From Streptomyces filipinensis (GTDB taxonomy: Bacteria; Actinomycetota; Actinomycetes; Streptomycetales; Streptomycetaceae): DNA of 64,000 nucleotides. The translations under genes were made by a program, and so were the position numbers. The notes beneath the pieces are model-generated. The model was not told the origin of the DNA. It was given only the letters and a program-made list of their open reading frames with translations, and did not search any database. Position 1 is the stretch's first letter. The number at the start of each line of letters is the position of its first letter. Below are positions 1 to 8,273 of the stretch, in pieces. The DNA lies in contig NZ_BMTD01000031.1 in the NCBI RefSeq assembly GCF_014649495.1, positions 1 through 64,000 on the forward strand. Direction: 5' to 3'.

Positions 1-32
1 GGACCCTGTGGGAGAGTAGGACGCCGCCGAAC
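1..32 (+). rRNA. rrf: 5S ribosomal RNA, 3' end (partial)
   Basis: The first 32 bases match the conserved 3' arm of Streptomyces 5S rRNA (the GGGAGAGTAGGACGCC stretch is diagnostic). A strong intrinsic terminator follows 9 bases later, as expected for the end of an rrn operon. The 16S, 23S and most of 5S lie left of the window. Confidence 0.9.
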
Positions 33-40
33 AATTTTTG

Positions 41-74
41 AGAAAGGCCCACGCCATCTGGCGTGGGCCTTTCT
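41..74 (+). terminator. rrn operon intrinsic terminator
   Basis: A perfect 15-bp stem (41-55 pairing with 60-74) closes a 4-base loop. A T-run (35-39) precedes it, so it could also work in the opposite direction. It terminates the rRNA operon and argues against the longest possible start of the following gene, which would fall inside the stem. Confidence 0.9.
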
Positions 75-80
75 GCGTTT

Positions 81-647
81 ATGCTCGACCGCATGCGCTA
101 TGACTACGACATCCGGTCCATAGACCCCGAGGAGTGGGCCGAGGTGAAGCAGCTGCGGTTGGACGCGCTGCGGGACCCGGACGCTCACCTTGCCTTTCTG
201 GAGACGTACGAGGAGGCCGTGGCCCGGACGGACGCCTTCTGGCAGGACCGGGCGGTCGGATCCGGTGCGGGTTCCACGGCGGCCCGGCAGTTCATCGCCG
301 AGGCGTCCGACGGGGTCTGGGCGGGCTCGGTGACCGTGCTCATCGAGGAGGCCGGCACGAAGGACTGGGCGGGGTTGGCCGTCGAGCGCCGGCAGGGGCA
401 TGTCGTCGGCGTGTACGTCCGACCCGAGCACCGTGGGAACGGGCTGATCAAGGCCCTGTTCGAGGCGGGGGTGGGATGGGCGCGGGAGCGCGGTGCCGAG
501 CGCGTACGGCTGCTGGTGCACGAGGACAATGCCCGGGCCCAGGGCGCCTACCGCAAGGCGGGGTTCGTGCCGAGCGGGGTGACCGTGCCGTTCGTGAAGG
601 ACGGGGCGCAGAACGAGCTGGAGTTCGTGCTGGAGTGGCGTCCCTAG
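81..647 (+). CDS. GNAT family N-acetyltransferase
   Basis: An acetyl-CoA-dependent N-acetyltransferase of the GNAT fold, about 188 aa. The C-terminal half holds the acetyl-CoA binding signature (VGVYVRPEHRGNGLIKAL, with the R-x-x-G-x-G/A type loop) followed by the beta-bulge and the N-A-R-A-Q-G-A-Y-R-K-A-G-F element typical of the family. The substrate cannot be told from sequence. The ATG at 81 is chosen because a GTG at 63 lies inside the rRNA terminator; ATG 93 is an equally possible start, and neither has a clear ribosome binding site. It stands alone, converging on the secretion-like operon, with stop codons only a few bases apart (644-647 overlap). Confidence 0.85.
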   Translation: MLDRMRYDYDIRSIDPEEWAEVKQLRLDALRDPDAHLAFLETYEEAVARTDAFWQDRAVGSGAGSTAARQFIAEASDGVWAGSVTVLIEEAGTKDWAGLAVERRQGHVVGVYVRPEHRGNGLIKALFEAGVGWARERGAERVRLLVHEDNARAQGAYRKAGFVPSGVTVPFVKDGAQNELEFVLEWRP

Positions 648-2206
648 ACCGGTAGTTCCTGGTGCGGCCAGCGGGAGCGGGCCTGTTCGCGGGAGCGGAG
701 CAGGGCGAGGGTCGGCAGACCCTGGTCGTGGCCGGTGGCGAGCAGGTCCGGAAGCTGGGGGAGCGGGGCCACCGCTGCGACGTCGTCCAGGACCAGGGTG
801 AGTGGTGGGTCGAGCCGACCGGAGGATGACCGTTCGGCCATGCGCCGGCCGCGCTCGACCACGCTCGAGACGAGGGCCGTCAGGAGGGGCATGGCGCCGG
901 GGTTTGTCCTGGGGTCCTCGATGGATTCCCCCACCACATAAAGCGTGCCCCCTTCGTGGACGAAGGAATCCAAGGTGAGGGCATCAGTTCGGTTTGGGGT
1001 GCAGGCCTCGCGGATGTTCACGGTGAACAGTGCGGACAGGGCACGGCTCGTCAGTTCCTGGGCGATGTCCCGGCGTTCGGGGTGGGCGGTGAGCGCGGAC
1101 TCGAGTTCGCCGGCGGCGCCGGGGGCGGCCTTGGGGTGGGTGCGCAGGGTGCGTACGGCGTCCTGGATCTGGGTGCCCTGGGACCAGCGGTGCACATGGC
1201 GGATGGTGCGGTTCTCCAGGGCGGCGGCGTGGAGGTAGCTGCGCAGGAGGGTGGTCGCCGCGTCCGCTACGGCCTGGTCGATCTTCGCCGTGGGTTGGAC
1301 GGGAGCGAGCAGTGCGGTCGCTCGCCGCAGCGCGGTCTGTTTGTCCTCGCAGCCCGCCGTGGGGGACCAGTGGAGTCGGGCCGGGCTGTCACAGAGGTGG
1401 CTGGGGTCGTAGAGGAGGGTGGGGCCCAGTTTGGCGCGGGCGTCCTTCGTGTCCGACCAGAGGGCGGGGTTCGAGGTGACGACGAGGGCGGGGCCCTCGG
1501 CGTCACGTACGGCCTGGGCCGCGGCCGGTTGCCGGCTTTCCCGGGGTGCCACGACCACTCGTTCCCATCCACCCACCCGTTCCCCGTCGGCGGGGAGGTG
1601 CGCGGCGGGGTCGCCGGGAGGCGGCGTCTGCCGGCGGGGCACCGTCAGCGTGGGCGTCGGCTCGGTGCGCGGTGGTGGGACCTCGTACCGCTGCTCGACG
1701 GGCACGGTTGTGACGGGCAGGGTTTCGGTGGGCTGGGTTTCGGTGGGCTGGGTTTCGGTGGGCTGGGTCTGGGTGGACGGGGCCGTGGTGGGCGCGGCCG
1801 GTCGGGTCGTGGTCTTGGCGGTCGCGGTGCGCCGGGCCCTGCCGGCCCGCCATCGTGCCACCGCTCCTATCGCGAAAAGGGTGAGGACGAAGAGGACCAT
1901 CAGCTGGCCGATGAACAGGCCCCAGAACAGTCCCCAGCCGGACAGCTGGGAGGTGTGGGTGTCCGGCCACGCGCCGGTGATGTCGTGAGGCCGGGCGATG
2001 AGGTGACGCATGGCCAGAGGGGTGCGGGTGAAGGAGACGCCGTCGGGCCAGACGCCGTGGGCGAAGAGGGCGGCGAGGCCCGTGGCCGTCCACACCAGCA
2101 CGGTCATGCCGAGGAGGAACGCGAGTATGCCGATCAGGAGGCCGTCCGGGATGCCGCCCTGGCCTTCCCTGCGGTCGTCGCGGCGATCGCGCGCGTCCGG
2201 TCTCAC
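644..2206 (-). CDS. VirD4/TraM-recognition-like coupling protein, P-loop not evident
   Basis: A 520-aa membrane protein and last gene of the secretion-like operon. Two membrane segments lie at about residues 22-45 and 90-112. A Thr/Gln/Pro-rich linker follows, then a cytoplasmic domain resembling the C-terminal part of VirD4-type coupling ATPases. It has an acidic Walker-B-like strand (LTLVLDDVAAVAPLPQL) and the following ATGHDQGLPTLAL stretch, which fits the TraM-recognition region. I see no G-x4-GK-S/T P-loop, so ATP hydrolysis is doubtful. The GTG start at 2206 has a good GGAGG site just upstream and follows the ATPase gene by 17 bases; the frame stays open further upstream, but that part overlaps the ATPase gene. 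The linker contains a QPTET repeat encoded by a 15-bp tandem repeat. Confidence 0.75.
   Translation of the reverse strand: MRPDARDRRDDRREGQGGIPDGLLIGILAFLLGMTVLVWTATGLAALFAHGVWPDGVSFTRTPLAMRHLIARPHDITGAWPDTHTSQLSGWGLFWGLFIGQLMVLFVLTLFAIGAVARWRAGRARRTATAKTTTRPAAPTTAPSTQTQPTETQPTETQPTETLPVTTVPVEQRYEVPPPRTEPTPTLTVPRRQTPPPGDPAAHLPADGERVGGWERVVVAPRESRQPAAAQAVRDAEGPALVVTSNPALWSDTKDARAKLGPTLLYDPSHLCDSPARLHWSPTAGCEDKQTALRRATALLAPVQPTAKIDQAVADAATTLLRSYLHAAALENRTIRHVHRWSQGTQIQDAVRTLRTHPKAAPGAAGELESALTAHPERRDIAQELTSRALSALFTVNIREACTPNRTDALTLDSFVHEGGTLYVVGESIEDPRTNPGAMPLLTALVSSVVERGRRMAERSSSGRLDPPLTLVLDDVAAVAPLPQLPDLLATGHDQGLPTLALLRSREQARSRWPHQELPV
1721..1765. repeat. 15-bp tandem repeat in coupling-protein linker
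   Basis: Three identical head-to-tail copies of GGTTTCGGTGGGCTG, with a decayed fourth, encode a repeated Gln-Pro-Thr-Glu-Thr linker on the minus strand. Identity at DNA level suggests recent slippage expansion; length may vary between strains. Confidence 0.9.
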
Positions 2207-2223
2207 CGTTCCTCCCTCTGTTC

Positions 2224-3636
2224 CTACGCCACCGTGGATTCGGAGTCGCCGAGGTGCTGTTCCACGAAGGCCGCCGCCCGCTGTTCGGCCTCCAGCTCGG
2301 CGGCGCGCATGGCTTCGTCGGCCAGGAGGTCGCTGGAGGACTCGGTCATCGCGCGGTCGGTGAAGACCAGCGGGCGTTCCGTCTCTGTGACCAGGTGTTT
2401 GACCACCTGGACATTGCCGTTGACGTCCCATACGGCGATGCCGGGCGTCAGTGTGGGGATGATTTCCACCGCCCACCTCGGCAAACCCAGGACGCGGCCG
2501 GTGGCCCGTGCCTCGTCCGCCTTCTGGGCGTAGATGGTCCTGGTCGACGCCATCTTCAGGATCGCCGCCGCTTCCTTGGCGGCGGCCCCGTCGACCACGT
2601 CGGACAGGTGGTGGACGACGGCGACGAAGGACAGGCCGAGCCGGCGGCCGAACTTCAGCAGCCGCTGGAACAGCTGGGCCACGAACGGGCTGTTGATGAT
2701 GTGCCAGGCCTCCTCGACCAGGAAGATGCGCTTCTTCCGGTCGGGGCGGATCCAGGTGTGCTCCAGCCATACGCCGACGATCGCCATGAGGATCGGCATG
2801 GCGATGGAGTTGCGGTCGATGTGGGAGAGGTCGAAGACGATCAGGGGGGCGTCCAGGTCGATGCCGACGGTGGTCGGACCGTCGAACATGCCGCGCAGGT
2901 CACCGTCGACCAGGCGGTCGAGGACCAGGGCGACGTCGAGTCCCCAGGCGCGTACGTCGTCTATGGCGACGTTCATCGCCTCGGCCGACTCGGGCTCGGG
3001 GTGTCGTAGCTGCTCGACGATGTCGGTGAGGACCGGCTGGCGGTGGACGATCGTCTCGTTGACGTAGGAGTGGGCGACCTTGAGGGCGAAGCCGGAGCGT
3101 TCGTCGAGGCCGTGGCCCATCGCGACCTCGATGATCGTCCGGAGCAGCGCGAGCTGTCCGGTGGTGGTGATCGCCGGGTCGAGGGGGTTGAGGCGGATCC
3201 CGTGGTCCAGTGCGGCCGTGGGGTCGAGTCGGATGGGAGTTATCCCCAGCTCCTGCGCGATGAGGTTCCATTCGCCGACGCCGTCCTCGCCCTGGGCGTC
3301 CAGGACGACGACCTGGCGGTCCCGGAAGCGCAGCTGGCGCAGGACGTAGGTCTTCTCCAGGGCCGACTTGCCGTTGCCGGACTCGCCGAGGACGAGCCAG
3401 TGCGGGGCCGGGAGCTGTTGGCCGTACAGCTGGAAGGGGTCGTAGATGTAGCCCTTTCCGGAGTACACCTCGCGGCCGATGATGACGCCGGAGTCGCCGA
3501 GGCCGGGTGCGGCCGTGGGCAGGTAGACGGCCTGGGCCTGGCCTGTGGAGGTGCGCACTGGCAGCCGGGTCGTCTCGACCTTCCCGAAGAGGAAGGAGGT
3601 GAAGGCGTCGGTGAGGACGGACAGCGGATCCCGCAT
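2224..3636 (-). CDS. VirB4/TraC-like conjugation ATPase
   Basis: A 470-aa ATPase of the VirB4/FtsK-HerA type that would energise assembly or transport in a type IV-like system. The Walker A motif GESGNGKS is at about residues 84-91 and a Walker B strand (RIFLVEEAW) lies in the second half. A QLFQRLLKFGRRLGLSF segment follows, typical of VirB4 proteins. The ATG at 3636 is placed 14 bases after the stop of the upstream SCO6880-family gene, with a weak purine-rich site. The reading frame is open much further upstream, but that part only shadows the upstream gene. It is encoded between the membrane scaffold gene and the VirD4-like gene, the order expected for a co-transcribed machine. Confidence 0.85.
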   Translation of the reverse strand: MRDPLSVLTDAFTSFLFGKVETTRLPVRTSTGQAQAVYLPTAAPGLGDSGVIIGREVYSGKGYIYDPFQLYGQQLPAPHWLVLGESGNGKSALEKTYVLRQLRFRDRQVVVLDAQGEDGVGEWNLIAQELGITPIRLDPTAALDHGIRLNPLDPAITTTGQLALLRTIIEVAMGHGLDERSGFALKVAHSYVNETIVHRQPVLTDIVEQLRHPEPESAEAMNVAIDDVRAWGLDVALVLDRLVDGDLRGMFDGPTTVGIDLDAPLIVFDLSHIDRNSIAMPILMAIVGVWLEHTWIRPDRKKRIFLVEEAWHIINSPFVAQLFQRLLKFGRRLGLSFVAVVHHLSDVVDGAAAKEAAAILKMASTRTIYAQKADEARATGRVLGLPRWAVEIIPTLTPGIAVWDVNGNVQVVKHLVTETERPLVFTDRAMTESSSDLLADEAMRAAELEAEQRAAAFVEQHLGDSESTVA

Positions 3637-3650
3637 CGGCGAATCAGCCC

Positions 3651-5210
3651 CTACCTGCGGATGCCGGTGGCGAAGGGAAGTGTGTTCACGAAGGCGCGGT
3701 GGTGCTCGCGGTCGCACCACTCCAGCTTGAGGTACGACTTTCCGGCGGATGCCCTTATGGTCCGCTTGTCGCGGTTGAGGGCTTCCGGGGAGCGGGAGGA
3801 GACGGTGATGTAGCCGACGAGGTTGACGCCGGCGGCACCGCTGGCGAGGTCTTCGCCTCTCTGGTCGAGCCGGTTGTGGGCGGCGATGTCCCGCGGGTCC
3901 ACCGTGCGGTTCATCTTGGCGGCGCGGGAGGCCTCGGCCTCGTCGTTGGTCTTCTCGGTCAGCATGCGTTCGATGGCTACCTCGGTGGGTTCGAGATCCA
4001 TCGTGACGGCCACCGTTCGGATGACGTCCGGGGTGTGGACGAGGAGGGGGGCGAGGAAGTTGACCCCGACCGGGGTCATCGGCCATTCCTTCACCCAGGC
4101 GGTGGCGTGGCACCAGGGGGCGCGGGTGTTGGACTCGCGGGTCTTGGCCTGGAGGTACGTGGGCTCCATGGCGTCCAGTTCGGCCGGCCAGGCGTTGCGC
4201 TGGGTCATGGCCTGGATGTGGTCGATGGGGTGGTCCGGGTCGTACATGGAGTGGATGAGGGACGCGAGACGGCCCTGGCCGAGGGGCTGTCGTACCCGGA
4301 TGTCGGCTTCCTGCAGGCGCGAGCAGATGTCGGTCAGCTCGCGGGCCATGACGACGGCGAGGCCGGCGTCGCGGTCGACCTTGCCGCCGTGGGTGCGGAC
4401 GGCGCGGGCCATGGCCTGGGCCTCGGCGGCCAGTTCGCGGTTGTAGTGCATGCAGGCGACGAGGTAGGCGCGGTGCTGTTCGCTGCTCGTGGAGACCATG
4501 GACTGCAGTTGGTCGTACGACCGGGCCAGCCAGTCGGGGGCCTTCTCGTCGCCGCGCAGGCTGACGTCCTTGGCGTGGGCGTCGGGGTCGGCGGGCAGGG
4601 TGCGGGCGAGCATCTGCAGCCGGGTCACGAAGCCGTCGCCGTTGGCGACGTGCTTGAGGAGTGTGCCGAAGCGGTCGACGAGGGCTTCCTGGTCCTCGGA
4701 GTCGCGCAGGCCGACGCCCGGGCCCTCGATCTCGATGGCGGCGGTGACGGTCTTGCGGTCGGCGTGCAGCAGTACGGCGATCTCGTCGGGCCCGAAGGGG
4801 GCGGCGAGCCAGGTGATGCGGCCGATGCCGGGCGGTGGGCCGACTTCGACCTCGCGGCCGTCGAGGGCGGTGCCGGCCTCCATGGCGGTGGACCGGTACA
4901 CGGCGTTGCCGGACTTGACGGTTCGCTTGTAGCTGCGGTTGATCTCGACCCACTTGTAGAAGGTGCGGCGCTTGTAGGGCACGTAGACCGCGGCGAGGGC
5001 GAGCAGCGGGAAGCCCATGAGCAGCACGATCCGCAGGGACAGGACCGGGACGACGAGGCCGCACATCATGCCGAGGAACGCGCCCGCGATGATCAGCACG
5101 ATCTCGCCGGACTCGCGGTTCCGGCCGATGATCGCGTTCGGCCGGGCGCGGCCGATGAGATACGTACGGCGGGGCGTGATCGGATGGGACAGGTGGGACT
5201 CGGTCGTCAA
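3651..5210 (-). CDS. SCO6880-family conjugation-associated membrane protein
   Basis: A 519-aa protein of the actinobacterial family usually labelled SCO6880. It has two adjacent hydrophobic segments at about residues 38-80 (PrgI-like arrangement), then a long soluble cytoplasmic domain with no recognised catalytic motif. It is always seen beside VirB4-like ATPases and TrbL-like proteins, so a structural or coupling role in the secretion complex is likely (inference). The start is TTG at 5210. It is supported by a near-perfect GGAGGTGA site about 7 bases upstream, and its TTGA overlaps the stop of the preceding gene by 4 bases, indicating translational coupling. Confidence 0.8.
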   Translation of the reverse strand: MTTESHLSHPITPRRTYLIGRARPNAIIGRNRESGEIVLIIAGAFLGMMCGLVVPVLSLRIVLLMGFPLLALAAVYVPYKRRTFYKWVEINRSYKRTVKSGNAVYRSTAMEAGTALDGREVEVGPPPGIGRITWLAAPFGPDEIAVLLHADRKTVTAAIEIEGPGVGLRDSEDQEALVDRFGTLLKHVANGDGFVTRLQMLARTLPADPDAHAKDVSLRGDEKAPDWLARSYDQLQSMVSTSSEQHRAYLVACMHYNRELAAEAQAMARAVRTHGGKVDRDAGLAVVMARELTDICSRLQEADIRVRQPLGQGRLASLIHSMYDPDHPIDHIQAMTQRNAWPAELDAMEPTYLQAKTRESNTRAPWCHATAWVKEWPMTPVGVNFLAPLLVHTPDVIRTVAVTMDLEPTEVAIERMLTEKTNDEAEASRAAKMNRTVDPRDIAAHNRLDQRGEDLASGAAGVNLVGYITVSSRSPEALNRDKRTIRASAGKSYLKLEWCDREHHRAFVNTLPFATGIRR

Positions 5211-6529
5211 CGCCCTTCACCTCCCGAGCGGTTGTTGCGGGTGTTGCCTGCGTGCGGGGTGTTGACCGGGCTGGGCGCGCGGGGCGCGGGCGTGGCGGAG
5301 GGGACGGCTCCGCCGCCCCCGGTGGGGGTACGGCCGCTGTGGGCGGCGACGCCGCCGGTTGCGGGGTTGGCGGGGCGGGGGCTGCTGGAGGCGCCGGCGG
5401 CCGCTCCGTTGTTGTCCGCGCGGGTGCTGTGGGTCTTGATGCCCTGGGCTACGAGGGTGGCGGGGGAGCTGATGACGGCGGCGGCCTTGCTTTCGGCGCC
5501 CTGCATGATGCGGTTGTTGCGGCCGTTCGCGATGTCGTCGCCGAAGCCGGGGACGAAGCGGTAGATCATCGCGCTGGCGAAGATGGCGAGCAGGATGATG
5601 GCGAGGCCGGAGACCACGGCGGAGAAGGCGTCGGGGCCGTTGCCGGAGGAGAGGGCGCCGGCGAGGCCGAGCACGATGACGATGACGGGCTTGACCAGGA
5701 TGACCGCGATCATGATGCCCGCCCAGCGGCGTACGTGGCCCCAGAGGTTCTTGTCGACGAGGCCTGCGTAGACGACGGTGCCGAGGAGGGCGCCGACGTA
5801 GAGGAGTGCGGCCCTGATGACGAGTTCCAGCCAGAGGACGCCGGCGGCGAGGATGCTGACCAGGGAGACGACGATCAGCATGATGGGGCCGCCGCCGATG
5901 TCGGTGCCCTTGTTGAGGGCGCCGGAGAAGGTGCCGAAGAAGGTGTCGGCCTGGTCGCCGGTGGTCTTGGCGAGGACGTCGGTGACGCCGTCCGTCGCCG
6001 AGACGACGGTGTACAGGATGAGGGGGGTGAAGGCGGAGGCGAGGACGGTGAGCCAGAGGAAGCCGATGGCTTCGGAGATGGCGGTGGTGAGCGGGACGCC
6101 GCGCACGGCTCGCTTGGCTACGGCGAGCAGCCACAGCACGAGGGTGAGGATCGTGGAGGCGGCGAACACGATGGCGTACTGCTGCAGGAACTTGGGATTG
6201 GTGAAGTCGACGTTGGCGGTCTCCTTCACGGCGTCACTGAGCTTCCCGATGGTCCAGGAAGCGGCATCGGCACAACCCTTGGCCAGGGAGGAGAGGGGGT
6301 CGAGGGTGTCGGTGAGGGGGTTGTTGGATCGGGTGAGCCCCCCTTTGGAGCCGCCGTTGTCCTTTTCGCAGAAGTCTCGTGCGGCTCCGTGGATGAGATC
6401 GCACGGGTCGTTGCTCTTGGAGGGTGAGGGGGTGGGGGCGGCGAAGGCACGTGTCGCCATAAGGACGGCTGCCGGCTGGATGGCTGTGATTGCGCCAGCC
6501 AGAGCGAGTACACGGCGCTTAGCGGGCAT
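5207..6529 (-). CDS. SCO6881-family TrbL-like polytopic membrane protein
   Basis: A 440-aa protein with an N-terminal signal-like segment (after MPAKRR) and a Cys-containing extracytoplasmic loop (DPCDL...RDFCEKD). At least six membrane helices span roughly residues 115-330, and the Pro/Gly/Asn-rich tail is disordered. This layout fits VirB6/TrbL inner-membrane channel components of type IV secretion systems. The ATG at 6529 overlaps the previous stop by 11 bases (ATGCCCGCTAA), so translation is probably coupled. A longer frame to 6592 exists but lies inside the upstream gene. Confidence 0.8.
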   Translation of the reverse strand: MPAKRRVLALAGAITAIQPAAVLMATRAFAAPTPSPSKSNDPCDLIHGAARDFCEKDNGGSKGGLTRSNNPLTDTLDPLSSLAKGCADAASWTIGKLSDAVKETANVDFTNPKFLQQYAIVFAASTILTLVLWLLAVAKRAVRGVPLTTAISEAIGFLWLTVLASAFTPLILYTVVSATDGVTDVLAKTTGDQADTFFGTFSGALNKGTDIGGGPIMLIVVSLVSILAAGVLWLELVIRAALLYVGALLGTVVYAGLVDKNLWGHVRRWAGIMIAVILVKPVIVIVLGLAGALSSGNGPDAFSAVVSGLAIILLAIFASAMIYRFVPGFGDDIANGRNNRIMQGAESKAAAVISSPATLVAQGIKTHSTRADNNGAAAGASSSPRPANPATGGVAAHSGRTPTGGGGAVPSATPAPRAPSPVNTPHAGNTRNNRSGGEGR

Positions 6530-7340
6530 AGGTGAACCCTCCGTACTCGTTGACGGCATTCGACATTTCGTTGGCGCTAGAAGCCTTGTCATCCCCCGGG
6601 ACAGGCGCCGGGCCTTCCTTCTGGGAGTGCGTGATGATCTTCCAGTCGCCAGCGGCCCACTCGAGTCGCATTGTGATGGTGAACCAGCTGTTGGTCACCG
6701 GGTTCTTGGAACTGTCGCCTGCGAGTCCGAGCAGGCCGCTGCACCAGACCTCGACCGTGGCTGTGTCGCTGGTGGCCGCAGTGACCTTGGTGCCGATGGG
6801 GCTTGTACGGGAGACGAACGTGTAGCCCTTCGGTGCCGTGCCGTCTTGGTTCAGGCCGAGCGTTGTGTTGAAGGCAGGCGTGTAGGCCTTGTCGAACGCG
6901 GCTTCAGAACTGATCACCTTGGATGGGGTGATGACGGTCTGAAGGATGTAGTCCCGTCTGGCCTTGTTGAACATGTCCGCTGACCCCAGGGCCACCGCAT
7001 AGTTCGCCGCCGCGCTCTCCGCCCCCTGATCCGTATGGGCGAAGCCCGAGGGAATTCCGCCGGTTTTTGTGTCTACCGGGCGGGTGCCTGAGGGGGCTGT
7101 GGCGGCGGATTTGGGGTGGGGGTCCTTTGGTGTCGTGCCGTCGGCTGGTGCATGGTCGCCTCTGTTGGCGAAGGCGATGGCTGCGATGAGGAGTACTGCT
7201 ACGCCGACCACCGTGACCAGGCTTCGGGGGGAGGAGCGGCGGGGGGTGCGGCGGGGGGCGCCGCCGTAGGGGTCGCTGTCGGGGAGGCGGGTTCTGGTGT
7301 GGCCGGTGTCGGCGTAGGTCTGTTCGTCTCCGGGGTTCAT
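6519..7340 (-). CDS. VirB8-like single-pass membrane protein of the secretion operon
   Basis: A 273-aa protein with a basic, Pro-rich cytoplasmic N-terminus, one membrane helix at about residues 39-57 and a periplasm-facing domain. The C-terminal region (ATVEVWCSGLLG ... WFTITMRLEWAAGDWKII) has the alternating pattern of NTF2-like folds found in VirB8 and TcpC, so a scaffold role is likely. This is inferred from layout and context. The ATG at 7340 is chosen for the GGAGAGGG site about 10 bases upstream; an in-frame upstream start at 7445 has no such support. Confidence 0.7.
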   Translation of the reverse strand: MNPGDEQTYADTGHTRTRLPDSDPYGGAPRRTPRRSSPRSLVTVVGVAVLLIAAIAFANRGDHAPADGTTPKDPHPKSAATAPSGTRPVDTKTGGIPSGFAHTDQGAESAAANYAVALGSADMFNKARRDYILQTVITPSKVISSEAAFDKAYTPAFNTTLGLNQDGTAPKGYTFVSRTSPIGTKVTAATSDTATVEVWCSGLLGLAGDSSKNPVTNSWFTITMRLEWAAGDWKIITHSQKEGPAPVPGDDKASSANEMSNAVNEYGGFTYAR

Positions 7341-7470
7341 GCCGCGTACGCCCTCTCCGCCTCGTAGAGATATGACGGTAGCCGTGCTGGTTCCCGCGCG
7401 GGCGCGGTGTGGTGACTCGTCGTCAGGGACATCAGGGAGACGCAACCTCAGCCGGAGGAGGAAGGCGGGG

Positions 7471-7779
7471 TCAGACCGCCATGCCGTACACGATCGTGAA
7501 CAGGGTGCCGAGGGAGCCGATGATGAAGACCCCGGTCAGGCCGGCGATGATGAGGCCCTTGCCCTGTTCGGCGCTGAAGGTGTCGCGCAGGGCCGTGGCG
7601 CCGATACGTTGCTTCGCCGCGCCCCAGACCGCGATGCCGAGGCACAGGAGGATGGCGACGGCCATCACCACCTCGATCATCACCTTGGCCTCGTTGCCCA
7701 GGCTGCCGAAGGGGCCCCAGTCCGGAGCGATCCCGCCGATGATGGTGTTGATGTCTCCCTTGTCGGCCGCAAAGAGCAT
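7471..7779 (-). CDS. Small TrbC/VirB2-like membrane protein (pilin-like)
   Basis: A 102-aa protein and first gene of the minus-strand operon. It has two hydrophobic helices (about residues 35-52 and 77-98) joined by a short polar loop (GAAKQRIGATALRDTFSAEQGKG), which fits the pilin-like VirB2/TrbC topology, though no cleavable signal peptide is evident. The position upstream of VirB8-, TrbL- and VirB4-like genes supports this. The ATG at 7779 is preferred; a GTG three codons upstream (7788) is an alternative. The 130-base gap to the next gene may allow separate expression levels. Confidence 0.65.
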   Translation of the reverse strand: MLFAADKGDINTIIGGIAPDWGPFGSLGNEAKVMIEVVMAVAILLCLGIAVWGAAKQRIGATALRDTFSAEQGKGLIIAGLTGVFIIGSLGTLFTIVYGMAV

Positions 7780-7844
7780 GTAAGTCACCGCCCCTGGTGG
7801 GTAGTTCCGCTTGACCCCCTGCGGGGTGCAGAGGTCAGGCCTCA

Positions 7845-7857
7845 TTGTCGCCGACAA
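7845..7857. promoter_or_regulatory. 13-bp palindrome upstream of the secretion operon
   Basis: A perfect inverted repeat TTGTCG-C-CGACAA lies 66 bases upstream of the first gene of the secretion-like operon. Its symmetry and position suit a repressor operator. No regulator gene is adjacent, so the protein is unknown. Confidence 0.4.
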
Positions 7858-8086
7858 CGCCGCCAACGTATGTCGACTTGACGTCATTGGCCGGTGGGTT
7901 TCGTACGTGTAGCCCGTATGGTGACTCTGTGTATCACGGCAGGTCACGCCGGGCAACGAGGTGCCACCGGAACCTGTCGTGTGGTTCCGTCGTTGTCCTC
8001 CTTTACGACCTGGGCCGGTTTCTGACGGCTGGTCGGGTGAGGCGTCGGGATGATGTTCTCACGGGCGGGGGAGCGGAAGCCGGCAA

Positions 8087-8114
8087 GGCCCCGGCGGTGG
8101 TGGCCGCCGGGGCC
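8087..8114 (-). terminator. Hairpin terminator downstream of the sedolisin gene
   Basis: A perfect 11-bp GC-only stem (8087-8097 with 8104-8114) and 6-base loop lies about 160 bases past the sedolisin stop. It has no T-tail, which is usual in Streptomyces. It would also insulate the secretion operon promoter. Confidence 0.6.
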
Positions 8115-8273
8115 TGTGAGGTGCGTGGTCGGGGTGGTTCACGGGTCTCGGACAGGGAAAACGGGCCGCGGCCGGCTGCCGTGACCCGTCTTCCTGTCCG
8201 CGCCGCCGAGGGGACCCCACGTCCCCCTCACCTGGCGGCTCCCCGTGACCCGACGGGGTGGTTCGGATGGTGC

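Larger units (their letters stand above)
7780..8273. other. Intergenic region: operon promoter area and downstream terminator
   Basis: A 494-base gap between the secretion operon start and the 3' end of the sedolisin gene. I see no convincing gene. It holds a 13-bp palindrome at 7845-7857 and an ACCCC-ctgc-GGGGT hairpin near 7814-7827, both upstream of the operon. The sedolisin terminator hairpin is at 8087-8114. Confidence 0.6.

Noticed and set aside
63..80. GTG at 63 as start of the first acetyltransferase
   Set aside because: It lies within the rRNA terminator stem; starts at 81 or 93 are more reasonable.
956..2533. Long plus-strand reading frame opposite the VirD4-like and VirB4-like genes
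   Set aside because: Gly/Arg-rich translation of the antisense strand typical of GC-rich DNA; minus-strand genes have motifs, ribosome binding sites and coupling.
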